Source: G963668185 sp963668185
GTDB lineage: Bacteria; Chloroflexota; Dehalococcoidia; Lucifugimonadales; G963668185
Assembly: GCA_963668185.1 (NCBI GenBank)
Contig: OY764162.1
Span: forward strand, 496,001 to 560,000
Direction of reading: 5' to 3'
DNA length: 64,000 bases
The notes beneath the pieces are model-generated. The model did no database searches. It saw only the letters and a program-made list of their open reading frames with translations, and was not told the origin of the DNA. Shown here in pieces: positions 1-8,525 of the stretch. Both the position numbers and the translations under genes were made by a program. The stretch's first letter is position 1; each line of letters begins with the position of its first letter.

Positions 1-1
1 T

Positions 2-2842
2 CTGTCGTTCAGCTTCAACGGTAGAACGGTCTCTGCCTACGAGGGAGACACGATAGCCTCCGCCCTCCACGCCGCAGGCATCAAGCTGCTCAGCCGCAGC
101 TTCAAGTACCACCGGCCCAGGGGGCTGCTGTGCAACTCCGGCCGCTGCGCCAACTGCCTGATGACGGTTGACGGCGCTCCGAACGTGCGGATATGCACAA
201 CCCCGGCCGTCGATGGCGCGGTCGTGCGGTCTCAGAACGCTTGGCCCTCGCTGGAGCTGGACGCGCTTTCGGTGCTCGACCGGATGGACCGGCTGATGCC
301 GGTGGGCTTCTACTACAAGTCGCTGATCAAGCCCAAGTTCCTCTGGCATCTTGCCGAGCCTGTGATCCGGAGAGTCGCCGGGCTTGGCGCGGTGAACGCG
401 GACGCAGGCAAAGACATCGATTACGAGCACGTGAACATGTACGCGGAGGTCGCCGTGGTGGGCGGCGGGCCGTCCGGCTGCTCGGCCGCCATCGCCGCGG
501 CGGAGTCCGGGACGCGCGTCGTCATCGTCGATGATCAGCAGTCGCTTGGCGGCCACCTCAGGGACCTGGCCGGGCCCGTTGCCTCGGACGGGGAGTTTGC
601 AGGCGTGCCCGGATATGGACTCGCGGCGGAGTTCGAACGGCAACTGGACGAAGCGCCCAACGTAACGGTCCTGACCGGAGCGAGCGCGTTCGGGCTGTAC
701 GAAGGCAACCTGCTCGCGATTCACAGGGGCAGCGAGGTCGTTAAGCTGCGCGCCGACCACGTAATCGTGGCAACGGGAACGCAGGAGACGCCGCTGCCGT
801 TCCGCAACAACGACGTGCCCGGCGTGATGCTCGGCACGGCGGCGCTCCGGCTCGCCAACCGTTACGGCGTAAAGCCGGGCAACAGCGGAGTCGTGGTCAC
901 GGACGGCCCGCACGGGCTACGCGCCGCCAGGGAGTTGCTCGACGCGGGCGTGGGCGTCGCCGCGCTTGTGGATACGCGCGCCGGCAATGCCGCCTACGTT
1001 GACTCGCAGGCAGGCGGCAGCCTCGATCACGAGGCCGAAGACCTCGCGGAGAGGGGCGTCCGGCTCCTGCCGTCGTACGAGGTCGTCGAAGCGCGCGGCG
1101 GGAGGTCGGTCAAGTCCGTGACGCTGCGCCGTCGGTGGGGAGTGGGCGACGAGGTGCGAGTGCGCTGCGACTTCGTGGCGCTGTCCACGGGCTCGGACGC
1201 GCAACGGGCGCTGCTCCAGCAGGCGGGCGTCGATCTGCCTCACGCCGCATCCAATGGCCCCGACAAGAACGTCTATGCTGCGGGCAGCGTTGCGGGAACG
1301 CCGAACGCGGCTGCGTCGATCGAGCATGGCCGGCGCATCGGAGCCGAGGTGGGCGCGGCTGCTGCGGGTAGGGCGGCCCCGCCATCCACAACAGCGCCGG
1401 CAGGCGCCGGGGAACGAAGGCCGAACGCCGGGTACGCGTACGATACCGCGGCGGCCGGCAAGAGCTTCGTCTGTCCCTGCGAGGACGTGACGGCGGCGGA
1501 CATCAGGCTGGCGATTGCGGAAGGCTTCCAGGACGTGCAGTCGCTGAAAAGGTACAGCACGGTGACGATGGGGCCGTGCCAGGGCAAGATGTGCGTAAGG
1601 GCGCTGTCTGAAATCCTCGCGGACGCCACGGGGCGCTCGCCGGACGAGGCCGGCAGGACGACGCTGCGCCCGCCGGTGCAGCCGGTGCCGATGGGCGCGC
1701 TGGCCGGCAAGGTGCACACGCCGTTCCGGCGCACGCCTCTGCATCACCGGCACGTCGAACTCGGCGGCGACATGACGGTGGTCGGCGAGTGGCTCCGGCC
1801 CGCGTCGTACGGCAACGCCACCGATGAGGTCAGGGCGGTGCGCGAGAGCGTCGGCGTCATCGACGTGAGCACGCTGGGCAAGCTGAACGTGTACGGCTCG
1901 GACTGCCCCGAGTTTCTGGACCGCATGTACTCCAACCGGATGTCCAATCTCAGGCAAGGGAGAATCCGGTACGGGATGATCCTCAGCGACAGCGGCGTCA
2001 TCTTGGACGACGGCACGGTGACGCGCCTGGCGGACGACCAGTACTACGTCACCACGGGGTCCGGCAACGTGGACCTCGTAGAGGAGTGGTTCCAGCAGTG
2101 GACGGCCGGCTCGAAGGTCTGCGTGCACGTGACCAACGTGACTCCCGGAACGGCAGCGTTCAACGTCGCGGGCCCGAAGGCGCGGGAGACGCTCGCGCAG
2201 ATCACGGACTGCGATCTCGCGTCCGACGCCTTCAGGTACATGAGCGCGGCAGATACCACGGTGGCCGGCGTGCCCGCGCGGCTGCTTCGCATCGGCTTCG
2301 TAGGAGAGGCGGGCTGGGAGGTGCACGTGCCGGCAGAGTACGGCGCGCACGTCTGGGGCGCCGTGCTCGAAGCAGGCGCGGCGCACGGCATCAGGCCGTT
2401 CGGGGTGGAGGCGCAGCGCGTGCTGAGGCTTCAGAAGAAGCACTTCATACCGGGGCAGGACACCGACGCGATGTCCAACCCGTTCGAGGCGGACGCCGCG
2501 TGGGCCGTGAAGATGGACCGCGAAGACTTCATCGGCAGGGAAGGCCTGCGAATCATTCAGGAGCGCGGCCTGATGAACAAGCTGGTCGGCTTCGTGATGG
2601 AGGACGCCCACGTCCCGAAGGACGGCGTGCCGGTTATGCGCGACGGCTACCCGGTGGGCAAGATCACGAGTTGCAGGGCCGACCCGTACGGCGGCGCGGC
2701 ATTCGGACTGGCCTGGGTGCCGCTCGAGCTTTCCGAGGACGGAACGCGGTTCCATGTCTGGATCGACCGGGATACGACGGCGGAGGCGCGCGTTACAGAC
2801 GCTGCCGTTTACGACCCGACCCACGAGAAGGTGAGGTCCTAA
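2..2842 (+). CDS. Sarcosine-oxidase-alpha-like FAD/iron-sulfur oxidoreductase with C-terminal GcvT domain (5' partial)
   Basis: The frame is open from base 2, so the start lies outside the window; 946 residues are visible. An N-terminal ferredoxin-like segment has cysteines at visible residues 44, 49, 52 and 65 (codons at 131, 146, 155 and 194). A Rossmann motif VVGGGPSG near residue 154 begins the FAD/NAD domain. A BFD-type [2Fe-2S] site follows, with Cys491, Cys493, Cys526 and Cys531 (CPCED ... CQGKMC). From about residue 560 to the end is a GcvT/aminomethyltransferase fold. The family oxidises N-methyl amines and passes the one-carbon unit to tetrahydrofolate. Two cluster sites set it apart from the classical SoxA encoded at 32641. 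Its exact substrate is unknown; hydrogen-cyanide-synthase or other amine dehydrogenase relatives are possible. The next gene starts 1 nt after the stop. Confidence 0.85.
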   Translation: MSFSFNGRTVSAYEGDTIASALHAAGIKLLSRSFKYHRPRGLLCNSGRCANCLMTVDGAPNVRICTTPAVDGAVVRSQNAWPSLELDALSVLDRMDRLMPVGFYYKSLIKPKFLWHLAEPVIRRVAGLGAVNADAGKDIDYEHVNMYAEVAVVGGGPSGCSAAIAAAESGTRVVIVDDQQSLGGHLRDLAGPVASDGEFAGVPGYGLAAEFERQLDEAPNVTVLTGASAFGLYEGNLLAIHRGSEVVKLRADHVIVATGTQETPLPFRNNDVPGVMLGTAALRLANRYGVKPGNSGVVVTDGPHGLRAARELLDAGVGVAALVDTRAGNAAYVDSQAGGSLDHEAEDLAERGVRLLPSYEVVEARGGRSVKSVTLRRRWGVGDEVRVRCDFVALSTGSDAQRALLQQAGVDLPHAASNGPDKNVYAAGSVAGTPNAAASIEHGRRIGAEVGAAAAGRAAPPSTTAPAGAGERRPNAGYAYDTAAAGKSFVCPCEDVTAADIRLAIAEGFQDVQSLKRYSTVTMGPCQGKMCVRALSEILADATGRSPDEAGRTTLRPPVQPVPMGALAGKVHTPFRRTPLHHRHVELGGDMTVVGEWLRPASYGNATDEVRAVRESVGVIDVSTLGKLNVYGSDCPEFLDRMYSNRMSNLRQGRIRYGMILSDSGVILDDGTVTRLADDQYYVTTGSGNVDLVEEWFQQWTAGSKVCVHVTNVTPGTAAFNVAGPKARETLAQITDCDLASDAFRYMSAADTTVAGVPARLLRIGFVGEAGWEVHVPAEYGAHVWGAVLEAGAAHGIRPFGVEAQRVLRLQKKHFIPGQDTDAMSNPFEADAAWAVKMDREDFIGREGLRIIQERGLMNKLVGFVMEDAHVPKDGVPVMRDGYPVGKITSCRADPYGGAAFGLAWVPLELSEDGTRFHVWIDRDTTAEARVTDAAVYDPTHEKVRS

Positions 2843-2843
2843 A

Positions 2844-3560
2844 GTGGCGGACTCGGCGGGCACAAGGCTTGTCAGGCGGTCTCCGCTGGCCCATGCGCAC
2901 CGCTCATTGGGCGCGCAGTTCAGGCCCATCTATGGTTGGGAGATGGTCGCGTCATACCGTGCGGTCGAACAGGAGCGGGCCGCCCTGCTGGACACGGGCG
3001 GGATCTGCGACGTGAGCGACACGGGCAAGCTGATGGTGCAGGGGACTGAGGCGCTTGCCGGGCTTCGGACGCTGCTCGGAGTCGAGACCCTCAGCCCCGG
3101 CTCTGTCCACGCCTGGGCCGAGCACGGCGGCGACTCTCCCGTGACCGTCGCGGCGCTCACGCCTGACGAGGCGCTCGTCATCTGCGCCCCGCATGAAGAG
3201 GCACTTGTCGGAGACGCCGTCGAGAAGGCTTTGAACGGCTGCGCTCACGTAACCGGGGTTACGTCAACGCGTGCCGGCGTGCTGGTGATGGGGCCGCGTG
3301 CCCAGAGAGTGCTGTCCAGGATCGTGGAGTTCGATACGGATCCGCGCGCGTTCCCGGACGGCGCCTGCGCGCAGGGCAGGGCCGCCGGAACTCACGTGCT
3401 TCTTATGAGAACGGACGCGTTCGGGATTCCCGTCTATGACCTGTGCGTGACGCGGGACCACGCCGAGCACCTGTGGGACGCGCTGCTGGCCGCGGGCAGG
3501 AACGAGGGCGTCGGGCCCGTGGGGCTGGACGCTGTCGAGGCCCTGGGCAAGGCGGAGTAG
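2844..3560 (+). CDS. GcvT/SoxG-like folate-binding subunit
   Basis: A 238-residue protein starting at GTG one base after the upstream stop, which implies translational coupling. The stretch GWEMVASYRAVEQERAALLD resembles the N-terminal folate-binding half of GcvT and sarcosine oxidase gamma proteins, and the ISDVS-like segment (ICDVSDTGK) is typical of the fold. It is shorter than full GcvT (about 360 residues), so it probably acts as a structural or gamma-like partner of the alpha subunit. The beta subunit gene starts 4 nt downstream. Placement in the sarcosine-oxidase-like operon is clear; independent catalytic activity is not. Confidence 0.7.
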   Translation: MADSAGTRLVRRSPLAHAHRSLGAQFRPIYGWEMVASYRAVEQERAALLDTGGICDVSDTGKLMVQGTEALAGLRTLLGVETLSPGSVHAWAEHGGDSPVTVAALTPDEALVICAPHEEALVGDAVEKALNGCAHVTGVTSTRAGVLVMGPRAQRVLSRIVEFDTDPRAFPDGACAQGRAAGTHVLLMRTDAFGIPVYDLCVTRDHAEHLWDALLAAGRNEGVGPVGLDAVEALGKAE

Positions 3561-3564
3561 GGCA

Positions 3565-4791
3565 GTGTTCGCGCTTCGAAGACTGTTCAGCCCCGATCCT
3601 ACCTGGCGGCGCCGTGACCTCAAGAAGAAGTACGACGTCGTCATCGTCGGCGCGGGCGTGCACGGCCTCGCGACCGCGTACTACCTCTGCAAAGCCGGCG
3701 TCAAAGACGTCGCGGTGCTGGAGAAGGGCTACATCGGCGGAGGCGCAAGCGCGCGCTCCACCGCCATCCTTCGAGCGACGTACGTCACACCGGAGGGCAT
3801 CGACTTCTTCCACGAGAGCCTGAAGCTCTACGAAGGGCTCTCGCAGGACCTCGACTTCAACCTGCTGTTCAGCCAGTTCGGTCGCATCGAGTTGGCGCAC
3901 AACGAGTCATCGATCTACGCGCTGCGAATCCGGGCCGACTTCAACGCCGCGATGGGCGTGGACAGCCGGATCATCGGGCCTTCCGAGATCAAGGACATGG
4001 CGCCGGTGCTCGACATGGGCGAGGGCGGGCCGCTGCCGGTCATGGCCGGGCTGTACCACCCGCCCGGCGGCGTCATACGGCACGACGCGGTGATCTGGGG
4101 GTACGCGCGCGGAGTGGACCGGCTCGGCGGCCAGGTGCACCCATTTACCGAGGTCACGGGGTTCACAACGTCGAACGGCAGGGTCACCGGCGTGCGGACG
4201 CCGCGCGGCGACGTCGAGGCAGGGACGGTGGTGAACTGCACGGCGGCGATGTCGTCCGAGCTCATGCGGCTGTTGGACTTCCAGTTGCCTATGGTCACGC
4301 ACCAGCTTCAGGCGCTGGTGACGGAGCCGCTCAAGCCGTTCCTGCACACCGGCATATCTTCGGCGAACCTTCACGTGTACATCTACCAGACGGACAGGGG
4401 CGAGCTCGTGATCGGCGGGGCGGTGGACCACTATCCTTCGTACTCGTACAGGTCCACGTATCCCCGGCTGGAAAACCTGGTATCGCACACGCTGGAGCTT
4501 CTGCCCTCGCTGCGCAGCGTCAACGTGCTGCGCCAGTGGACGGGCATATGCGACATGACGCCGGACTACGCGCCGATTATGGGCCCGACGCCTGGCCTGG
4601 ACGGGCTGGTGCTGAACGTAGGCTGGGGCACCTACGGGTTCAAGGCCGGCCCGATAGGCGGCAAGACCACGGCAGAATACGTGATGACAGGCAAGCCTCC
4701 GAAGCTGATCGAGCCGTTCTCCATCACCCGCTTCCACAACGGACGGCTGGTTAACGAGAAGGGAGCCGCCTCCTCAGCAGCGCTGCACTAG
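3565..4791 (+). CDS. Sarcosine oxidase beta-subunit-like FAD-dependent oxidoreductase
   Basis: A 408-residue protein beginning at GTG, 4 nt after the previous stop. The dinucleotide-binding motif VVIVGAGVHGLATAYYL lies at about residues 27-43. His173 in the motif IRHDAV aligns with the histidine that carries covalent FMN in characterised heterotetrameric sarcosine oxidases; this alignment is from memory of the family. The end has the usual WGTYGFKAGP-type substrate/FAD loop. Length matches the SoxB family (about 405-420). It closes an alpha, gamma-like, beta operon. No delta subunit is found next to it, unlike the soxBDAG cluster at 31100. The substrate is inferred to be an N-methyl amino acid or similar secondary amine. 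Confidence 0.85.
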   Translation: MFALRRLFSPDPTWRRRDLKKKYDVVIVGAGVHGLATAYYLCKAGVKDVAVLEKGYIGGGASARSTAILRATYVTPEGIDFFHESLKLYEGLSQDLDFNLLFSQFGRIELAHNESSIYALRIRADFNAAMGVDSRIIGPSEIKDMAPVLDMGEGGPLPVMAGLYHPPGGVIRHDAVIWGYARGVDRLGGQVHPFTEVTGFTTSNGRVTGVRTPRGDVEAGTVVNCTAAMSSELMRLLDFQLPMVTHQLQALVTEPLKPFLHTGISSANLHVYIYQTDRGELVIGGAVDHYPSYSYRSTYPRLENLVSHTLELLPSLRSVNVLRQWTGICDMTPDYAPIMGPTPGLDGLVLNVGWGTYGFKAGPIGGKTTAEYVMTGKPPKLIEPFSITRFHNGRLVNEKGAASSAALH

Positions 4792-4828
4792 GGCGGGGGC
4801 TGCTCGGCGGGCCGCGTCTGAAAACGGC

Positions 4829-5116
4829 CTACCTCAGTTCGGCCTTGACCTGCTCCAACGGGACGAGGTTGCCTTCCAGAGCGTCCTGCACTCCCTGGCG
4901 CAGCGCGGCCATCATTTCCGGGTCTCCCATGATCTCCATCGTTTCGGTGATCGACTCGAACAGATCCCACGGCATCACGGCGAGCACAGGCTTGCCGTGT
5001 CGCGTCAGAGCCGCCGCCCGATTGTCCGCGCTCAGCCGCTCCGGCAATTGCGATAGCATGGCCCGCGCCTTGACGATGGGGATGTTTTCGGTTCCGTACT
5101 CTGTGTATGTGGTCAT
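4829..5116 (-). CDS. Phd/YefM-family antitoxin
   Basis: A 95-residue protein with the Phd/YefM pattern: a short N-terminal DNA-binding part (IPIVKARAMLSQLPERL) followed by LTRHGKPVLAVMPWDLFESI, the conserved strand and helix of the fold. The C-terminal acidic helix would wrap the partner toxin. A Shine-Dalgarno AGGAGG sits 5 nt before ATG and overlaps the toxin stop codon, so the two are translationally coupled. The antitoxin is the second gene of the pair, the reverse of most Phd systems. Family assignment is firm; activity is inferred. Confidence 0.8.
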   Translation of the reverse strand: MTTYTEYGTENIPIVKARAMLSQLPERLSADNRAAALTRHGKPVLAVMPWDLFESITETMEIMGDPEMMAALRQGVQDALEGNLVPLEQVKAELR

Positions 5117-5125
5117 GGTTGCCTC

Positions 5126-5452
5126 CTAGTTCGGCGATTCTGCGAGGCCTGTGCGAATCAGTTGCTGGGCCAGTCTGTATATGTCCCGTCCAAGCTTATC
5201 ACGCCGTATTCCCAAAGCTATGACTACCACCAGCCGCTTGCGATAATCTATCTGGTAAATGATGCGGTAGCGTTGGTCAACAACTCGTATCGAACGGTAT
5301 CCTGTCAGGTCGTACCGAAGCGCTCCTCCTTGCTCTTCGGGGTCTTCGGCTAATCTCTCCACACGCTCTATTATCAGGGAGCGTATGCTTCGGTCTGAGA
5401 TATCGGCAAGCATCCTGCTGGCTTGCGCGGTGAACAGGACTGTGTACATCAT
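5126..5452 (-). CDS. RelE/ParE-family toxin
   Basis: A 108-residue basic protein of the RelE/ParE fold. It shows YTVLFTAQASRMLADI at the N-terminus, the strand RYDLTGYRSIRVVDQRYRIIYQID and the C-terminal VVVIALGIRRD, all typical of the family. RelE-like members cleave ribosome-bound mRNA and ParE-like members poison gyrase; sequence alone does not decide which applies here. It lies upstream of its antitoxin with a 9-nt gap. Two adjacent ATG codons (5452 and 5449) can serve as start, and no clear ribosome-binding site precedes them. Confidence 0.78.
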   Translation of the reverse strand: MMYTVLFTAQASRMLADISDRSIRSLIIERVERLAEDPEEQGGALRYDLTGYRSIRVVDQRYRIIYQIDYRKRLVVVIALGIRRDKLGRDIYRLAQQLIRTGLAESPN

Positions 5453-5462
5453 CTGTTTAAGT

Positions 5463-5497
5463 ACGCACTATTGTACACTATTCTGTCAATTTCACAA
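5463..5497 (-). promoter_or_regulatory. Candidate promoter of the toxin-antitoxin pair
   Basis: On the minus strand a TTGTGA hexamer (5492-5497) lies 16 nt before TACAAT (5470-5475), about 18 nt before the toxin ATG. The hexamer ATAGTG occurs twice across the -10 region and could be an autoregulatory site. The leader would be about 11 nt without a ribosome-binding site. Confidence 0.35.
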
Positions 5498-5522
5498 CCT
5501 TATCTGCGGAAGGGAGAATCCC

Positions 5523-6209
5523 TCAGCAGTCCCGGTCTCCCTGTGTGCCGTCCGGCATGGTGGTGCCGCACAGGCGCGCGCCCTCGACGTTCGCGTTGGC
5601 CGCGCCGGTCAGGTCCGCGCTGAACAGGTTCGCGCCGGTGAATACGGCGTTCGTGAGGTCGGCGTCCTTGAGCGCCGCGCCGAACAGGTTTGCGTCGGTG
5701 AGATCGGCGTCAACCAGTTTGGCCCGCGTAAGGTTCGCCGCATCGAGTACGGCGTCCGTGAGGTCCGCGCCGGTGAGGTCGGCGCCCGTCAGGTCGGATC
5801 GGTGGAGACCTGTCCTGGACAGCGTCGCGCCGGAGAAGTCCGCGCCCTGTAGCTTGGCCCGGGAGATGTCCGCGAAGCTGAGATCCGCGCCCTTCAGGAC
5901 CGTGCCCGTCATCGTGGTGGCGATCAGGCTGGCGCTCCGCAGGTTCGCGTTGGTCAGATCCTCGTTGCTGATGTCAAAGCCGAGAAGCTGCACGCCGGAG
6001 CACTGCGTACCGGGCTCGAAGACGCACCGCACCGGCGTATCGGCAGCCTGCGGCGTTTGCTGCGCCGAGGGCTCTTCGGTGCTGCGGCAGGCTGTGAGAG
6101 CCAGCATAGCCAATAGGGCGACGACTAGCGCGGCGCGAATGCGAACGACCCCTTCGGGGAAATGAGTACCTTCCGAGCGAACGGCAGGCAATAGTCTGCC
6201 AGCAGCCAT
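5523..6209 (-). CDS. Pentapeptide-repeat lipoprotein
   Basis: A 228-residue protein. The first 41 residues contain an arginine then a hydrophobic stretch ending in LALTAC, a lipobox with Cys41 as the predicted lipidated residue. The n-region is long from ATG 6209; a TTG at codon 7 (6191) is an alternative start. From about residue 75 to 215 the chain is a run of A(D/N)Lxx pentapeptides, expected to fold as a right-handed quadrilateral beta helix. Two cysteines near the C-terminus (LCGTT, RDC) may form a cap disulfide. The protein is likely anchored outside the membrane; the role of such proteins is usually unknown. Only 5'-flanking DNA separates it from the convergently unrelated GcvT gene. 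Confidence 0.75.
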   Translation of the reverse strand: MAAGRLLPAVRSEGTHFPEGVVRIRAALVVALLAMLALTACRSTEEPSAQQTPQAADTPVRCVFEPGTQCSGVQLLGFDISNEDLTNANLRSASLIATTMTGTVLKGADLSFADISRAKLQGADFSGATLSRTGLHRSDLTGADLTGADLTDAVLDAANLTRAKLVDADLTDANLFGAALKDADLTNAVFTGANLFSADLTGAANANVEGARLCGTTMPDGTQGDRDC

Positions 6210-6269
6210 GCGTTGACGTGTACGGGGAACCGTTTTGACCTGCTACCGGAAGTCGGCGTGAAGGAGCCC

Positions 6270-7460
6270 CTATCCCCTGACGCGTTCGTGCTTGCGGTCG
6301 TAGAAGTAGCGGCTGTGCGTGGTGGCTTCGATCGGGCCGGCTTCATTCATGATCGTGATCGTCGTGCCGATCTTGGTGTCCGGCGGGACCTCGCAGCGTC
6401 CGATGCTCATGCCCAGCGTCAGCGCCGGCCGGCCCATGCGCACCTTGCCCACCTCTTTGCCGTCGATGTGGATCGGCGCGCCGCGCTCGGCGATCGTCTC
6501 GTTGTCGCTCACGTGGAAGCCTAGCACCCTTCTGCGGAGCCCGTTCTCCTTGAGCGCGATGAGCGCGTCCTTGCCGTTGTAGTCGTACGGCTTGTCCAGG
6601 TCCACCGTGAAGGCGACGCCCGCCTCCAGCGGCGAAGTCTCCGCGTTGTAGTCCAGGCCCACCACGGTCAGTCCCTTCTCGAGAGCGCAGCTGACGAGCG
6701 CGTCGATGCCGCACGGCTTGCCGCCGAACGGCTCCATGGCCTCGACCGTGCGCTCCCACACCCATTCGCCGTACTGGCTGGGCACGTAGAACTCGTAGCC
6801 CAACTCGCCCGTGAAGCCTGCGCGGCCTATCAGCCCATCGACGTTCGCGATCTTCGCCGGAGCGCACCACAGGAAGGGCAGGGCCTCGTTCGACACGTCC
6901 GTGTCAGTCAGCGTCTCCACCACTTCGCGCGACTTCGGGCCCTGGATCTCCATGTACGCCATGGCGTCCGTCATGTCGGTGGCTACTGCGGCGAGGCCCC
7001 ACTCCCTGATGTGGTCCTTCACCCACTTGACCGTCCGGTGCCTGCCGGCGGTAGTGGACACCTGGAGCCACTGGTCTTCACCCGTTCGCCAGATGATGCC
7101 GTCGTCGCGTACGCCGCCGTCATGGTCGCAGAGGCAGGAGAACACGCCCCTGCCTACCGGCACGTCCATGTCGGACGTCCAGAGCCGCTGCATGGCCTCC
7201 AGCGCGTCCGGGCCTTCGACGTACATCTCGGTCTGCGAGTTGGAGTCGATCAGTCCGCACGCGTTCCGCACGATGTGGTGCTCGGCCACGGCGTCGCCGT
7301 AGTGGACGGGCTGCTCCCAGCCCATGCGGCGGCCAAAGACGGCGCCCGCGCGCTGCTGGGCATAGTAGTAGGGCGCCTTGCCCTCCGGCTCGTCCGGCGC
7401 GCGCGGGATGATCCTGTGTCCCTGCTGGCTAAGCGCGCCGGCTCCAGGTCTTGTGGTCAT
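6270..7460 (-). CDS. GcvT-family aminomethyltransferase-like protein
   Basis: A 396-residue protein with the full aminomethyltransferase fold. MGWEQPVHYGDAVAEHHIVR gives the N-terminal folate-binding part, GFTGELGYEFYVP the central motif and CGIDALVSCALEKG the third region. The C-terminal barrel domain includes GEVGKV-like segments (GKEVGKVRMG). Relatives include GcvT, DmdA (DMSP demethylase) and dimethylglycine-type demethylases, all of which move a methyl or methylene group to tetrahydrofolate. The substrate cannot be told from sequence. A ribosome-binding site AAGGAAGG precedes ATG. It is the last gene of the DUF1501-DUF1800-NHL operon, 24 nt after the NHL gene. Confidence 0.8.
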   Translation of the reverse strand: MTTRPGAGALSQQGHRIIPRAPDEPEGKAPYYYAQQRAGAVFGRRMGWEQPVHYGDAVAEHHIVRNACGLIDSNSQTEMYVEGPDALEAMQRLWTSDMDVPVGRGVFSCLCDHDGGVRDDGIIWRTGEDQWLQVSTTAGRHRTVKWVKDHIREWGLAAVATDMTDAMAYMEIQGPKSREVVETLTDTDVSNEALPFLWCAPAKIANVDGLIGRAGFTGELGYEFYVPSQYGEWVWERTVEAMEPFGGKPCGIDALVSCALEKGLTVVGLDYNAETSPLEAGVAFTVDLDKPYDYNGKDALIALKENGLRRRVLGFHVSDNETIAERGAPIHIDGKEVGKVRMGRPALTLGMSIGRCEVPPDTKIGTTITIMNEAGPIEATTHSRYFYDRKHERVRG

Positions 7461-7484
7461 AAATGCCCTTCCTTCTGGACGGGC

Positions 7485-8510
7485 CTAAGCGCCCGACCTC
7501 TTGTAAACTTGAATGCGGTGTCTGGGCCCCTCCGCGACGTACAGCCGTTCTTCGTCGTCCAGCTTGACGGCGGACGGCCCCCAGAAGTACGCCTCCGTCT
7601 GCGTGGAGACCAGTAGCGGCGTCTGGAGATGCTCGGGAAGCTCCGGCCACAGGTTGGACTGCTCGCGTGCCTCCCGCTCCTCGGGATTCGCGTCCAGGTA
7701 CTCCTCTGCCCACTGCGAGAGCGTGGCCTGGCCCCGTTCGTTGACCAGTGGCGCGCCGTCCGGGTCCAGCATCTGCAGCCGCTGGTTGCCCCAGTCCGCC
7801 ACGTAGATATAGCCGTCCCGGTCCACGCACACGCCGGAAGGTCGGTCGAACTGGCCGTCGCCGTCGCCCGATTCGCCGTAGGACGCCATGAAAGCGCCGT
7901 CCGCGTCGAACTTCTGCACGCGGTCGTTGCGCCAGTCCGCCACCCATACGTTCGAGTCGCCGTCGATCCAGATGCCCCACGGCATGTTGAGCTGCCCGTT
8001 GCCGGAGCCGAAGCCTCCCCACTGGCCGAGGTAGTCGCCGCCGGACGTGAACTTCTGCACGCGGTGGTTGTTCTGGTCCACCACAAGAATGTTGCCGTCC
8101 CCATCGACCGCCACACTCGCCGGCCCTTCAAACTCGCCGTCGCCTGACCCCTGGCTGCCCCATCGCCCCAGGTATGTGCCGTCGTCCTGGAACACGTTTA
8201 CGCGATGGTTCTGCTCCTCGGCCACGTAGATACGCTCGGAGGCGTCGATCGCGATGCCCGTGGCGAGCCGGAACTCGCCTTCGTTGTCGCCGTGGTCGCC
8301 GAACTCGTACAAGTAGTCCTCTTCGAGGTTTACGACGCCCACGCGGGAGAATGCGGGCATCCCGCGGTTCAGCACGAAGATGCGCCCGCCGGAGCCGAAC
8401 GCTACGTCGTACGGGTTGGCGAAGCCGCGCCCCTTTGCGGCGTTGTTGACGATGCCAATCGTCTTGACGTAGTCGAGCGTAGCTCGGCCGCTCTGAACCT
8501 GGGTAGTCAT
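7485..8510 (-). CDS. NHL-repeat beta-propeller protein
   Basis: A 341-residue protein made of about six NHL blades with recurring units such as VDGDGNILVVDQNNHRVQKF and RDGYIYVADWGNQRLQML. No signal peptide is visible. NHL propellers usually bind proteins or ligands, or act as lyases in the PAL group. GGAGG lies 7 nt before the ATG. The gene follows the DUF1800 genes by 15 nt and precedes a GcvT-family gene. A fragment of this gene recurs at 9980-10019 between the two DUF1800 copies, which bears on the operon's history. No enzymatic motif is recognised. Confidence 0.8.
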   Translation of the reverse strand: MTTQVQSGRATLDYVKTIGIVNNAAKGRGFANPYDVAFGSGGRIFVLNRGMPAFSRVGVVNLEEDYLYEFGDHGDNEGEFRLATGIAIDASERIYVAEEQNHRVNVFQDDGTYLGRWGSQGSGDGEFEGPASVAVDGDGNILVVDQNNHRVQKFTSGGDYLGQWGGFGSGNGQLNMPWGIWIDGDSNVWVADWRNDRVQKFDADGAFMASYGESGDGDGQFDRPSGVCVDRDGYIYVADWGNQRLQMLDPDGAPLVNERGQATLSQWAEEYLDANPEEREAREQSNLWPELPEHLQTPLLVSTQTEAYFWGPSAVKLDDEERLYVAEGPRHRIQVYKRSGA

Positions 8511-8525
8511 CTGCTCACCTCCACG

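Noticed and set aside
917..2929. 670-residue open frame on the minus strand
   Set aside because: It is antisense to the conserved alpha-subunit gene; GC-rich DNA leaves such frames open and its product is Arg/His-rich with no recognisable motif.
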